Below, piece after piece: positions 1 to 8,003 of a stretch of DNA of 64,000 nucleotides; positions within the stretch are counted from its first letter, which is position 1, and each line of letters opens with the position of its first letter. The notes beneath the pieces were generated by a model, which did not search any database, was not told the origin of the DNA, and saw only the letters and a program-made list of their open reading frames with translations. The stretch is from Hyphomicrobiales bacterium (GTDB lineage: Bacteria; Pseudomonadota; Alphaproteobacteria; Rhizobiales; JACESI01): the NCBI GenBank assembly GCA_039989895.1, contig JBDXGY010000006.1, positions 1,064,245 through 1,128,244 of the forward strand, given 5' to 3'. The position numbers and the translations under genes are program-made.

Positions 1-221
1 GGGCTTTCGGGATCTACCCAAAACTCAACCATACCGCGCGGCACATGAAGCGCACCATCAATCATGCCCTCACGCTTCAATTCGCGCACATCACGAATAT
101 CAACAAAGACAACATCTTCACGCCCGAGTAGATCGAGTGCTTCGCTTTGTGAGAATGTTTTGATTACCTTGTTTGCCTCAAGCACTAGCGCCTTTACTGA
201 CGTTCGCTCAGGCCCAATCAT
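1..221 (-). CDS. Rhodanese-like domain protein (N-terminal part, runs off the left edge)
   Basis: The reading frame starts at an ATG on the minus strand at 221 and stays open to base 1, giving about 73 codons. The segment VVFVDIRDVREL followed by GALHVPRGMVEFWV is the typical first half of a rhodanese domain: the beta-strand with DIR, then the conserved (I)PRG-like turn. The catalytic-cysteine loop would lie outside the window, so sulfurtransferase activity cannot be judged. A small membrane-protein gene ends 8 bases upstream on the same strand, so the two are probably co-transcribed. Seen directly: frame and motif. Inferred: a cytoplasmic single-domain rhodanese. Confidence 0.8.
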   Translation of the reverse strand, partial: MIGPERTSVKALVLEANKVIKTFSQSEALDLLGREDVVFVDIRDVRELKREGMIDGALHVPRGMVEFWVDPES

Positions 222-229
222 CGTATAGA

Positions 230-373
230 TTAATTGGTTTCAACAGAAACAAGGTTTTCTGGTTTTTGCTCAGCATGATTAAAAAATGAAATCACCGCAA
301 AAACACCTAAAAATATAGCCACTGCCCAAGTAGTAACACCCCAACAAGACTTTTGAACTTCATGATCGTCCAT
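230..373 (-). CDS. Small single-span membrane protein, 47 aa
   Basis: A complete 47-codon frame starts at ATG 373 and ends with TAA at 230. It begins MDDHEVQKSCWG, then has one hydrophobic segment (about residues 12-31, VTTWAVAIFLGVFAVISFF) and a short polar tail, EQKPENLVSVETN. This is the layout of a small N-in single-pass membrane protein. It lies 8 bases upstream of the rhodanese gene on the same strand, which suggests a two-gene operon. I recognise no family, and no function should be assigned. Support is the clean frame, the hydrophobic run and the tight spacing; no strong ribosome-binding site is visible. Confidence 0.5.
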   Translation of the reverse strand: MDDHEVQKSCWGVTTWAVAIFLGVFAVISFFNHAEQKPENLVSVETN

Positions 374-544
374 ATATCTCTTATTACCTATTACAAACCG
401 ATTAGAACTGCCCAGCGCGCTCTATTACGGTGCACCATGCTTAATAATATGTTAAAATTAGTGCAAGCATAATCACATCAAATTCACAAAAAAATTGCAT
501 TTTAATTCGAAAGTATTAGCAATACCGCATCGCTAACGAAAATA

Positions 545-1267
545 ATGGCCCCAATGACTTTCTTCACTCAGCTCGATTTCATTGCAATCACATGGTTCGT
601 GGTAAGTGTATCCGCCTATTCATGGTTTGCTGAGCATGGGCCACTGCAACACCGCTCACTAAGCGCCCATATGAATAAGCAACGTGAAGCATGGTTACGT
701 GTGGCGCTGCAACGTGAATTACGTATCGTTGATACAACCATCGTAACAGGCCTTCAAAATGGTACAGCCTTTTTCGCCTCAGCGTCCCTGTTAGGTATCG
801 GCGCCTGCTTCGGGTTACTGCGTTCAACCAATGAAATTTTCAGCATAATGGAAGACCTATCAATCTCACCTTCCGACACTAGAATAGAATGGGAAGTCAA
901 GGTTTTTACCTTATTGTTGTTGTTTTCCTATGCGTTTTTCAAATTTGGTTGGTCACACCGGTTATGGAATTATACATCGATACTCGTAGGTGCTTTGCCG
1001 ATGTTTAACGACCCCGATGAAGAAAAAGCGGAGGCAGCACTGCAAAGCGCTCTTGCCATGAACATCCTTGCGGGCAAACATTTCAATCGCGGCTTGAGAA
1101 CATTTTTCCTATCAACGTGCATCATAGGATGGTTCATTGGCCCGGTCGTCTTTATGATTACGACAACATGGATCATTCTCGTTCTTATGCGTCGACAATT
1201 CTTCTCCGCATCGGCAAAAGCGGCTGAAATGAATCCGATTGCTAAAAAAGATTCCTCTGTGAAATGA
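545..1267 (+). CDS. DUF599 family membrane protein
   Basis: The 240-residue protein matches the DUF599 pattern: an N-terminal hydrophobic segment (8-26, with AYSWFAEHGPL), a conserved soluble stretch with REAW and RELRIVDTTIVTGLQNG (47-73), and three further hydrophobic segments (about 73-93, 120-135, 186-212). The family is widespread in proteobacteria and its function is unknown; an inner-membrane location is expected. The TGA stop overlaps the ATG of the downstream DUF3253 gene (ATGA), so the two are translationally coupled. An AT-rich stretch upstream (430-540) probably holds the promoter. Confidence 0.85.
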   Translation: MAPMTFFTQLDFIAITWFVVSVSAYSWFAEHGPLQHRSLSAHMNKQREAWLRVALQRELRIVDTTIVTGLQNGTAFFASASLLGIGACFGLLRSTNEIFSIMEDLSISPSDTRIEWEVKVFTLLLLFSYAFFKFGWSHRLWNYTSILVGALPMFNDPDEEKAEAALQSALAMNILAGKHFNRGLRTFFLSTCIIGWFIGPVVFMITTTWIILVLMRRQFFSASAKAAEMNPIAKKDSSVK

Positions 1268-1533
1268 CCACCAATTCAAGCCTTATCGAGACAACAATCC
1301 GCGAACTTCTGGTCTCACGCGGTACAGGGAAAACCATATGTCCATCCGAGGTGGCCCGTGCCATTGCTGGCAAAGACGAGAAAAAATGGCGATTGCTCAT
1401 GAAGCCTGTTCGCACTGTGGCTGTGAACCTTACTAAAAGCGGCACCTTGGTCATCACGCGTAAAGGCAAGCCCGTTGACCCTGATGATTTTAAGGGCATT
1501 TATCGCATCGCCTTGGCGCAACCATCGGATTAA
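1264..1533 (+). CDS. DUF3253 family small protein
   Basis: The 89-residue protein fits DUF3253, a small winged-helix-like family. Its hallmarks are the early helix with LLVSRG, the motif TICPSEVARAI (25-35), a basic second helix and a C-terminal KGxPVDPDDFKGIYRI block (68-82). The ATG overlaps the stop of the DUF599 gene by four bases. The fold suggests nucleic-acid binding, but no function is established. A hairpin terminator follows within about 20 bases. Family assignment is from pattern memory. Confidence 0.8.
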   Translation: MTTNSSLIETTIRELLVSRGTGKTICPSEVARAIAGKDEKKWRLLMKPVRTVAVNLTKSGTLVITRKGKPVDPDDFKGIYRIALAQPSD

Positions 1534-1552
1534 TGATCAGATAAAGCCATAA

Positions 1553-1582
1553 AAAAAGCCGGCAATTGCGCGCCGACTTTTT
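1553..1582. terminator. Bidirectional intrinsic terminator between convergent genes
   Basis: An inverted repeat AAAAAGCCGGC ... GCCGACTTTTT with an 8-base loop carries an A-run on one side and a T-run on the other. It can therefore end transcription both from the DUF599-DUF3253 pair (+) and from the ClpP paralogue (-). There is one C/A mismatch in the stem. Confidence 0.8.
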
Positions 1583-1609
1583 AAATAATTTCAAATCAGG
1601 TTTAAGCTT

Positions 1610-2230
1610 CTAAGAAACCTCATCCACCGATTTCACAATTTTACCCGCAAGACCATATTTGATCGCCTCCGCAGGCGACATCCAATAATCGCGATCCGTA
1701 TCGTTCTCAATCTTCTTAAGTTTCTGGCCTGTAGCGGCTGCAAATATTTCATTCAAACGCAGACGCATTTTGATAATTTCACTTGCCTGAATTTCAATAT
1801 CAGAAGCAGAACCACCCGCACCACCGCTTGGTTGATGCAGTAAAAAGCGTGTATTAGGCGTACAAAATCGGTTTTCTTTCGGTACAGCGACATAAATCAA
1901 TGCACCAGCACTCGCCACCCAACCGGTTCCAACGATGTTCACCGTCGGTTTGATGAAGTTGATCATGTCATGGATCATATCTCCGGATTCAACATGGCCA
2001 CCGGGAGATGATACAATCACAGTGATAGGATCATCAGACGCCTGTGCCAGCGCAAGAAGGCGGGCTGATGTGTCGCGCGCAAGATCTTGAGTAATCTGTC
2101 CCGTAATAAGAACAGTGCGACTATCAAAAAGGTGTTTATCGACGCCCGGCGACGTCTCTTTTTTATCATCTTTATCACTATCATCATCGAGATGGGCCGG
2201 TTTTACGGTCGAAGTCGCAAAGTGCGTCAT
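1610..2230 (-). CDS. ClpP-family serine protease, divergent paralogue
   Basis: The 206-residue protein has the ClpP fold: [17 protein letters not shown] (74-90), the serine-nucleophile loop [10 protein letters not shown] with Ser107, LLHQPSGG with His132, and the region [12 protein letters not shown] with Asp181. The triad therefore looks intact. The nucleophile loop differs from the usual G-x-AASMG, and residues 15-25 form an Asp/Lys-rich N-terminal extension in place of a standard propeptide. Rhizobiales often carry such a second ClpP-like gene beside the canonical clpP, which is usually followed by clpX; no clpX is present here. Whether it pairs with a Clp ATPase cannot be read from the sequence. 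Confidence 0.85.
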   Translation of the reverse strand: MTHFATSTVKPAHLDDDSDKDDKKETSPGVDKHLFDSRTVLITGQITQDLARDTSARLLALAQASDDPITVIVSSPGGHVESGDMIHDMINFIKPTVNIVGTGWVASAGALIYVAVPKENRFCTPNTRFLLHQPSGGAGGSASDIEIQASEIIKMRLRLNEIFAAATGQKLKKIENDTDRDYWMSPAEAIKYGLAGKIVKSVDEVS

Positions 2231-2406
2231 GCAATGTCTCTCATATGTTCAAAATTGAATGTGTTATCAGAATCGAATGTGAAAACTCATATAACCAGAT
2301 AACCTTGTTATTATATAAATACTAGATCACGACCTCATAATCATAAGATTTTCAAGCGATGCGGTTAATTTGTTATCTAACAAAGCATGACAGAAGCTTT
2401 ATACCC

Positions 2407-2835
2407 TCAATCAAAGTCTACTTTTCTTCCTCGTCCTTTTTTCAACAAACCGCGCTTAGTTTTAGAATCCACGCGACGCTTTTGTGAATTTCGCGTTGGT
2501 TTTGTCGCGATTCTGCGCTTTGGCACATGCGATGCTTTAAGAATAATCTCTTTCAATCGCTCCCGTGCATCTTGTCGGTTTAATTCTTGTGTACGGTGAC
2601 GCTCAGCATTGATCACCAAGACACCATTTTTGGTCAACCGACTGTCTCCACTGGCGAGCATTTTATACTTCACGCGATCTGGTAAATTGGTGGACTGACG
2701 CACATTAAACCGCAATTGAACGGCACTCGACACCTTATTAACATTCTGCCCACCTGGCCCACTTGAACGGATGAAGTTTTCTTCAAGCTCATCGAGCGCG
2801 AGTGAGATTTTATCTGATATGAAAAATCTGGCCAT
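2407..2835 (-). CDS. arfB: ArfB-type peptidyl-tRNA hydrolase (ribosome rescue)
   Basis: The 142-residue protein is of ArfB/YaeJ/ICT1 length. It has the class-I release-factor catalytic motif GPGGQNVNKV with GGQ at 28-30, but no codon-recognition domain. The C-terminal 40 residues are strongly basic (KRRIATKPTRNSQKRR...), like the tail by which ArfB enters the empty mRNA channel of stalled ribosomes. It hydrolyses peptidyl-tRNA on non-stop complexes. It lies 34 bases from the start of mgtE's coding end on the same strand; a shared transcript is possible. Confidence 0.93.
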   Translation of the reverse strand: MARFFISDKISLALDELEENFIRSSGPGGQNVNKVSSAVQLRFNVRQSTNLPDRVKYKMLASGDSRLTKNGVLVINAERHRTQELNRQDARERLKEIILKASHVPKRRIATKPTRNSQKRRVDSKTKRGLLKKGRGRKVDFD

Positions 2836-2869
2836 GTTTCACGTCTTGCTTATTTTAAGATCTTTGGTT

Positions 2870-4282
2870 TTATAAAAGACCGAACCACCACGCTGCCAAT
2901 GCCAAAAACGCAAAGAAGCCAACCACATCGGTTACTGTTGTTACAAAAGCCGATGATGCGATAGCTGGGTCTATACCTACTTTATCAAATCCAATGGGTA
3001 TAAGTATGCCGGCAAGTGCTGCAAAAATCATATTGATAATCATAGCTACAGCAATAACACCGCCCAATGGGTAATTACCAAACCAAACAATGGTGACTGC
3101 GGCAATAATAATAGCAAAAACAGCGCCATTGATCAGACCAACCATCAATTCACGCAGGATAATGCGTCGCACATTAAAATTATCGATCTCGTTGCCAGCA
3201 AGCGCGCGCACAGCAACTGTCATTGTTTGAGTACCAGCATTACCGCCCATCGACGCAACAATCGGCATTAAGATAGCCAAGGCCACCATCTGTTCAATCG
3301 TTGCATCAAAAAGATTGATAACAAGGGACGCAAACACAGCTGTAATAAGATTAACCCCAAGCCATGTAAAACGGCTTCGAAAAGCTGTAAAAACCTTATC
3401 CGACAGAGTTTCATCACCAATACCCGCCAACCGCTTGATGTCTTCGTCGGCTTCTTCGTGGATCACATCAACGATATCATCAATCGTCAAGACGCCCACC
3501 AACCGCTCACTGTCATCAACAACTGCTGCCGACAAAAGGTCATAGCGCTCGAACAAACGCGAAGCCTCTTCTTGGTCTTTTATCGCGTGAATAGATACCG
3601 GGCAGTCAGCCATAATATCTTGAATAAGAATACTGCGCTGAGTGCGCAAAATTCGGTCAAGCCCTACAGTTCCCACCAATCGATAAGCTGGATCAACTAC
3701 AAATATTTCATAGAAATAATCAGGTAAATCCTGAGATACCCGCATATAATCAATCGTTTGGCCTACTGTCCAAAACGGCGGCACAGCAATGAAATCTGTC
3801 TGCATACGACGACCAGCAGAATCGTCTGGATAATCCAGTGCCTTAGCAATAACAGCACGCTCAATGGACGGGATTTGTGCAAGTACCTCACTCTGTTCAG
3901 CAGCATCCATATCCTCAAGGATATAAACCGCATCATCACTATCAATAGAACACACACCCTGAGCCACTTGCTCTGATGTCATCCCATCCAAGATTTCACG
4001 TCGATCACCCTCATCGAGTTCAGTCAGCGTGGTAAAATCAAAATCGGCACCAAGCTGGTCGATAATCTGGAGGCGGCGCGGGTTTGGTAATGCTTCTAGG
4101 AGATCAGCAAGATCGGCTTCATGTAACGATCGTGTTTCCAATATAGCAGATGCAATATCACCTTCATCCACTGCCTGCGCAATGCGCAACACATAGGACG
4201 TAGAAAGCGACCCATCTTCATCACGCGGTGCAAAGACAACCGGATGCTTTATTTGGCTCTGAATATTTACATCATCGGTCAA
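2870..4282 (-). CDS. mgtE: Magnesium transporter MgtE
   Basis: The 470-residue protein has the full MgtE order: a helical N-domain (about 35-150), the linker motif DSAGRRMQTDF (154-164), two CBS domains (about 165-290) and five membrane segments from about 310 to the end. The pore hallmark MGGNAGTQT lies in the second membrane helix region. It is a homodimeric, Mg2+-gated Mg2+ channel of the inner membrane; the N and CBS domains close the pore when cytoplasmic Mg2+ is high. It is transcribed divergently from the helicase gene, with 161 bases between. No Mg riboswitch is recognisable. Confidence 0.95.
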   Translation of the reverse strand: MTDDVNIQSQIKHPVVFAPRDEDGSLSTSYVLRIAQAVDEGDIASAILETRSLHEADLADLLEALPNPRRLQIIDQLGADFDFTTLTELDEGDRREILDGMTSEQVAQGVCSIDSDDAVYILEDMDAAEQSEVLAQIPSIERAVIAKALDYPDDSAGRRMQTDFIAVPPFWTVGQTIDYMRVSQDLPDYFYEIFVVDPAYRLVGTVGLDRILRTQRSILIQDIMADCPVSIHAIKDQEEASRLFERYDLLSAAVVDDSERLVGVLTIDDIVDVIHEEADEDIKRLAGIGDETLSDKVFTAFRSRFTWLGVNLITAVFASLVINLFDATIEQMVALAILMPIVASMGGNAGTQTMTVAVRALAGNEIDNFNVRRIILRELMVGLINGAVFAIIIAAVTIVWFGNYPLGGVIAVAMIINMIFAALAGILIPIGFDKVGIDPAIASSAFVTTVTDVVGFFAFLALAAWWFGLL

Positions 4283-4443
4283 TTACGCACACCATTCTCA
4301 CCCGCCATGTTTCACATCCACTTCATTGTGTCCGTTCAATAACCTTATTTGTCAACCATTCCAAGGGTTTTGGAGTGATCTATGATTGACTTTAACTCAA
4401 ATATCCATATGGTCGCGCCAAGTTAACTTTCACTAAAATCGTA

Positions 4444-5916
4444 TTGGATAAAACACTGTCTTCTGACAATGAAACCACATTTGCCGAACTCGGCCTTAGC
4501 TCCAAAATTCTCTCCGCAGTAGAAGAGGCTGGCTACACGACGCCAACGCCTATTCAAGCAGGGTCCATACCTTCAGCTTTAGAGCGTCGTGATATTCTCG
4601 GCATCGCCCAAACTGGAACCGGCAAAACAGCCTCTTTTGTGCTACCAATGCTTACCCTACTCGAAAAAGGCCGTGCACGGGCGCGTATGCCGCGCACACT
4701 CATCCTCACACCGACGCGCGAACTCGCAGCGCAAATTGAGGAAAATTTTATCAAATACGGCAAGAACACCAAGCTCACAGTCGCGCTTTTAATTGGTGGT
4801 GTTTCCTTCGAAGAACAGTTGCGCAAGCTTGACCGTGGTGCGGATGTTCTCATCGCCACACCGGGTCGCCTCCTCGACCATTTCGAGCGTGGCAAATTGC
4901 TTTTAACCGGTGTCGAAATCTTTGTGATTGATGAAGCAGACCGTATGTTGGATATGGGATTCATTCCTGACATGGAACGCATTTCATCGCTCATCCCCTT
5001 CACACGTCAAACGTTATTCTTCTCGGCCACTATGCCAAAAGAAATTCAAGGCTTGGCTGATAAGTTCCTAAGCAATCCTGTTCGTGTTGAGGTCGCCCGT
5101 GCCGCAACGACAGCCAAAACTGTGACCCAGCGGCTTGTTGCTGCTACAGGCGAACCTTGGGACAAACGCGCAAAACTGCGTGAACTTATCAACGGCGCTA
5201 AAGATCTTAAAAATGCAATCATCTTCTGCAATCGCAAAAAAGATGTCTCCGAACTTTTCCGCTCACTAGACAAGCATGGCTTTCAGGCTGGTGCATTGCA
5301 TGGCGATATGGATCAATTTGCAAGAACCACCATTTTGGAGAATTTCCGCGCCGGTAAACTTCCCATTCTCGTGGCAAGTGATGTCGCCGCCCGCGGTCTC
5401 GATATTCCAGATGTAAGCCACGTCTTCAATTTCGACGTCCCCTTTAATGCCGAAGATTATGTCCACCGCATTGGCCGAACAGGGCGTGCAGGACGTTTAG
5501 GGACTGCCTATACACTGGTTTCCCAAGATGACGAGCGCAATGTAAGCGACATTGTTTCACTCATTAAGCAAGACATCGAATGGCTGGGCGATGCTGTTGA
5601 TTTTGAAGCCGAACGTGAGAAGCGCCCACGCAAACGCGGTGGTGGTCGAGGCCGCAATGCTTCCACAAGTAAATCGCAAAATAGCAAAACGCCTGCAAAG
5701 ACAGATGCAGCTAAAAATGAAGACGCGCCCAAAAAACCAAGTGCAAAACGCAAACCTAACGTTGAAGAATCTAAACCAAGAAAAGAAGCTTCAGCAAAGC
5801 GTGCTAACAATCCAAAAGAACCAAACCAAGGCAAAGCAGAAAAGCCAATTATCGGTTTAGGTGATCATGTTCCTGATTTTTTAATGCGCCCGATCAAAGG
5901 CCGCAAAAGCGCATAA
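4444..5916 (+). CDS. DEAD-box ATP-dependent RNA helicase, RhlE-like
   Basis: All helicase motifs are present in the 490-residue product: Q motif FAELGLSS...PTPIQ (13-38), AQTGTGKT (55-62), PTRELAAQ, DEAD within VIDEADRMLDMGF (about 163), SAT, ARGLDIP and HRIGRTGRAG. Residues from about 388 on form a Lys/Arg/Ala-rich low-complexity tail typical of RhlE-type RNA-binding extensions. The frame opens at a TTG; no ATG or GTG in frame lies close upstream, and no strong Shine-Dalgarno is visible, so initiation is probably weak. Likely roles are RNA unwinding in ribosome assembly or RNA decay in the cytoplasm. rhlE is the nearest name. Confidence 0.92.
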   Translation: MDKTLSSDNETTFAELGLSSKILSAVEEAGYTTPTPIQAGSIPSALERRDILGIAQTGTGKTASFVLPMLTLLEKGRARARMPRTLILTPTRELAAQIEENFIKYGKNTKLTVALLIGGVSFEEQLRKLDRGADVLIATPGRLLDHFERGKLLLTGVEIFVIDEADRMLDMGFIPDMERISSLIPFTRQTLFFSATMPKEIQGLADKFLSNPVRVEVARAATTAKTVTQRLVAATGEPWDKRAKLRELINGAKDLKNAIIFCNRKKDVSELFRSLDKHGFQAGALHGDMDQFARTTILENFRAGKLPILVASDVAARGLDIPDVSHVFNFDVPFNAEDYVHRIGRTGRAGRLGTAYTLVSQDDERNVSDIVSLIKQDIEWLGDAVDFEAEREKRPRKRGGGRGRNASTSKSQNSKTPAKTDAAKNEDAPKKPSAKRKPNVEESKPRKEASAKRANNPKEPNQGKAEKPIIGLGDHVPDFLMRPIKGRKSA

Positions 5917-6123
5917 GCGTCGCTGACACTATACAGGCGAATTCTCGTATTTATTGATCATATTTTTGCTCAAGAACATGGCAGACAAACATAATTACTA
6001 TAAAAATATTTTTTTATAATCACTACAACATAGTAATCACACTCAAGTTATTCCAAATTAACATCTAATTAACAGCAATTATCTAATATCTAACGCATTA
6101 GTGGCGTTTGGGTATTCTTGAAA

Positions 6124-7173
6124 ATGAGTGATAATAGCGAATTTGACCTTACGATTGATCGAGCGGAAGAAACCTTAAATCGGATACGTGACAACCAGAT
6201 TCCCGCGCATCCGAAAACTTACGAGGTTATTTATACGCATTTAAGTGGTGCGAATAAAGAGCTATCTGCAGCAATTGAAGAGATGAACGAGAAATATGGT
6301 CGTGTCTCTCCTGGCCAAATACTTCATCTACACGAGACATATATTGCCAATAATAGTTTGGGCGACAAAGTCGATGACATCGGCGAACAGATAACCCATG
6401 AGGCATCATTCCTCGAAAGTACTATCAATAAATCCCATGGCCTAAGTCAAGGATTCGGCGAAACGTTAAGCCAGGCCGCGAGTGACCTTGAAATTGATCT
6501 TGATCAGGAAACTTTGCAAAAACTGATTAAACGGGTTTCTATGGAAACATTAACCGTCAAGAACCAAAATCAAAAATTGTTAGAACAACTGAATACTGCT
6601 CAAATCGGCATCAAGAAACTGCATAAGAGCTTAGCTGAAGTACGCGAAGAATCATTGATGGATCAGCTAACAATGATAGGAAATCGCCGTCATTTTGATC
6701 GCTCTCTGGCATCCAGTGTCAAAAAATACCAGATGTCCATAGAACCTCTTTGCCTTGTCATAGCAGACATTGATCATTTTAAATCATTTAATGACAAATG
6801 GGGCCATCAAACAGGTGACCAAGTCTTAAAACTCGTTGCTATGGCAATCAAAGGCAATGTGAAAGTCATAGATGTTCCTTGCCGGTATGGTGGGGAAGAA
6901 TTTGCAATGATCCTTCCAAACACAACCCTTGAACAGGGTAGAACGGTTGCAAACCGCATACGTATGGCCGTTGCCAAACGCGATGTGGTTAAACGTTCAA
7001 CGAGCGAAAATCTTGGAAAAATCACAATTTCAGCTGGTGTCGCACTTTTGCGGCCTGGAGACACGCCAGAAAGTTTGATTAACCGCGCTGATCGCAGCCT
7101 ATACAATGCTAAAGACGCAGGGCGCAATCAGGTCATAACTGAGAATGACACTGCTGCAAACAAAGTAGCCTAA
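6124..7173 (+). CDS. Diguanylate cyclase (GGDEF domain, cytoplasmic)
   Basis: The soluble protein of 349 residues (ATG at 6124; a TTG two codons upstream is the alternative) has a helical N-terminal region of about 170 residues, with heptad-like stretches near 130-180, followed by a GGDEF domain (about 178-340). The active-site loop is RYGGEEFAMILP, with GGEEF near 256-260, so synthesis of cyclic-di-GMP is expected. The inhibitory I-site position reads KVID instead of RxxD, which suggests weak product feedback. There are no membrane segments. What the N-domain senses is unknown. Confidence 0.9.
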   Translation: MSDNSEFDLTIDRAEETLNRIRDNQIPAHPKTYEVIYTHLSGANKELSAAIEEMNEKYGRVSPGQILHLHETYIANNSLGDKVDDIGEQITHEASFLESTINKSHGLSQGFGETLSQAASDLEIDLDQETLQKLIKRVSMETLTVKNQNQKLLEQLNTAQIGIKKLHKSLAEVREESLMDQLTMIGNRRHFDRSLASSVKKYQMSIEPLCLVIADIDHFKSFNDKWGHQTGDQVLKLVAMAIKGNVKVIDVPCRYGGEEFAMILPNTTLEQGRTVANRIRMAVAKRDVVKRSTSENLGKITISAGVALLRPGDTPESLINRADRSLYNAKDAGRNQVITENDTAANKVA

Positions 7174-7188
7174 TCAAAAAATAGACTT

Positions 7189-7575
7189 TTATTGACCGCC
7201 TAATGTCATACCTTCTGGCAAGGTGGCTGCTTTCAGCTCAACCGATTCACCACAGCCGCAGGCAGATGTTTGGTTTGGATTATTGAAAACAAATCCTGTG
7301 CGGAATTTTGTCACTTCATAATCCACTTCGGTGCCAAGCAAGAACAAAATTGCCTTGGAATCGATATAAACCTTGCCTTCATCGAAGGTAACGACATCAT
7401 CGCCCTGCTCGCCGCCTTTTGTCAGATCGACAGTGTATTCCATACCGGCACAGCCGCCGTTCTTAACACCAATGCGAATACCATCAGCGTCTTCAGCGTT
7501 TTCCATGATTTCAGCAATGCGCGTGCGTGCGGCATCTGTTGCCGTGACGAGTTCTATACCCATTCCGCCAAACAT
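7189..7575 (-). CDS. sufA: SufA/IscA-type Fe-S carrier protein
   Basis: The start is set at ATG 7575 (MFGGMGIEL...), preceded by TAGGAG at good spacing; this gives 128 residues, normal for the family. The frame is open further upstream but would run into sufT. The A-type carrier signature is complete: one Cys in KNGGCAGMEY and a CGC pair in TSACGCGES near the C-terminus, the ligands for the transferred cluster. It accepts clusters from the SufBCD scaffold and passes them to apo-proteins. Last gene of the SUF operon; its ATG lies 11 bases after the sufT stop. Confidence 0.94.
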   Translation of the reverse strand: MFGGMGIELVTATDAARTRIAEIMENAEDADGIRIGVKNGGCAGMEYTVDLTKGGEQGDDVVTFDEGKVYIDSKAILFLLGTEVDYEVTKFRTGFVFNNPNQTSACGCGESVELKAATLPEGMTLGGQ

Positions 7576-7586
7576 TTTGCTTACTC

Positions 7587-7991
7587 CTAATACCAGCCAA
7601 GCGCGACTTGCGCCTCTTCGGACATGCGGCTCATGTCCCATGGTGGATCGAATACCATATTGACGTTAACAATCCCGACACCATCGACAGAAGCCACCGC
7701 ATTTTCTACCCAAATAGGCATTTCGCCAGCCACAGGACAACCCGGCGCTGTCAATGTCATATCAACTTCCACATTGCGGTCATCAGAAATATCTACCTTG
7801 TAGATCAAGCCAAGCTCATAAACATCCACTGGAATTTCAGGGTCATAAACCGTTTTTAACGATGCAATGATATCTGTTGTCAGTCGCTCCAGCTCTTCTT
7901 GTGGGATCGTAGATTTAGCCAGCTCATCGTTTGAGGCAAGCTCTACACGCGGGCTTGTTGTTTCATCTGATTTTACTGCATCGTCCATCAT
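7587..7991 (-). CDS. sufT: SUF system assembly protein SufT (DUF59/MIP18 family)
   Basis: The 134-residue protein has an N-terminal polar extension of about 30 residues followed by the DUF59 core: the segment VYDPEIPVDVYELGLIYKV (52-70) and the cysteine motif TAPGCPVAGEMP (about 84-95). DUF59 proteins in SUF operons help Fe-S maturation; the conserved Cys is functionally important in relatives. It sits 12 bases downstream of sufS and immediately upstream of sufA, as in many alphaproteobacteria. The exact biochemical step is not settled for the family. Confidence 0.93.
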   Translation of the reverse strand: MMDDAVKSDETTSPRVELASNDELAKSTIPQEELERLTTDIIASLKTVYDPEIPVDVYELGLIYKVDISDDRNVEVDMTLTAPGCPVAGEMPIWVENAVASVDGVGIVNVNMVFDPPWDMSRMSEEAQVALGWY

Positions 7992-8003
7992 AAAACTCCA
8001 GTT

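Noticed and set aside
4554-5003. 149-codon minus-strand frame inside the helicase gene
   Set aside because: Low-complexity shadow of the DEAD-box coding strand; no independent evidence.
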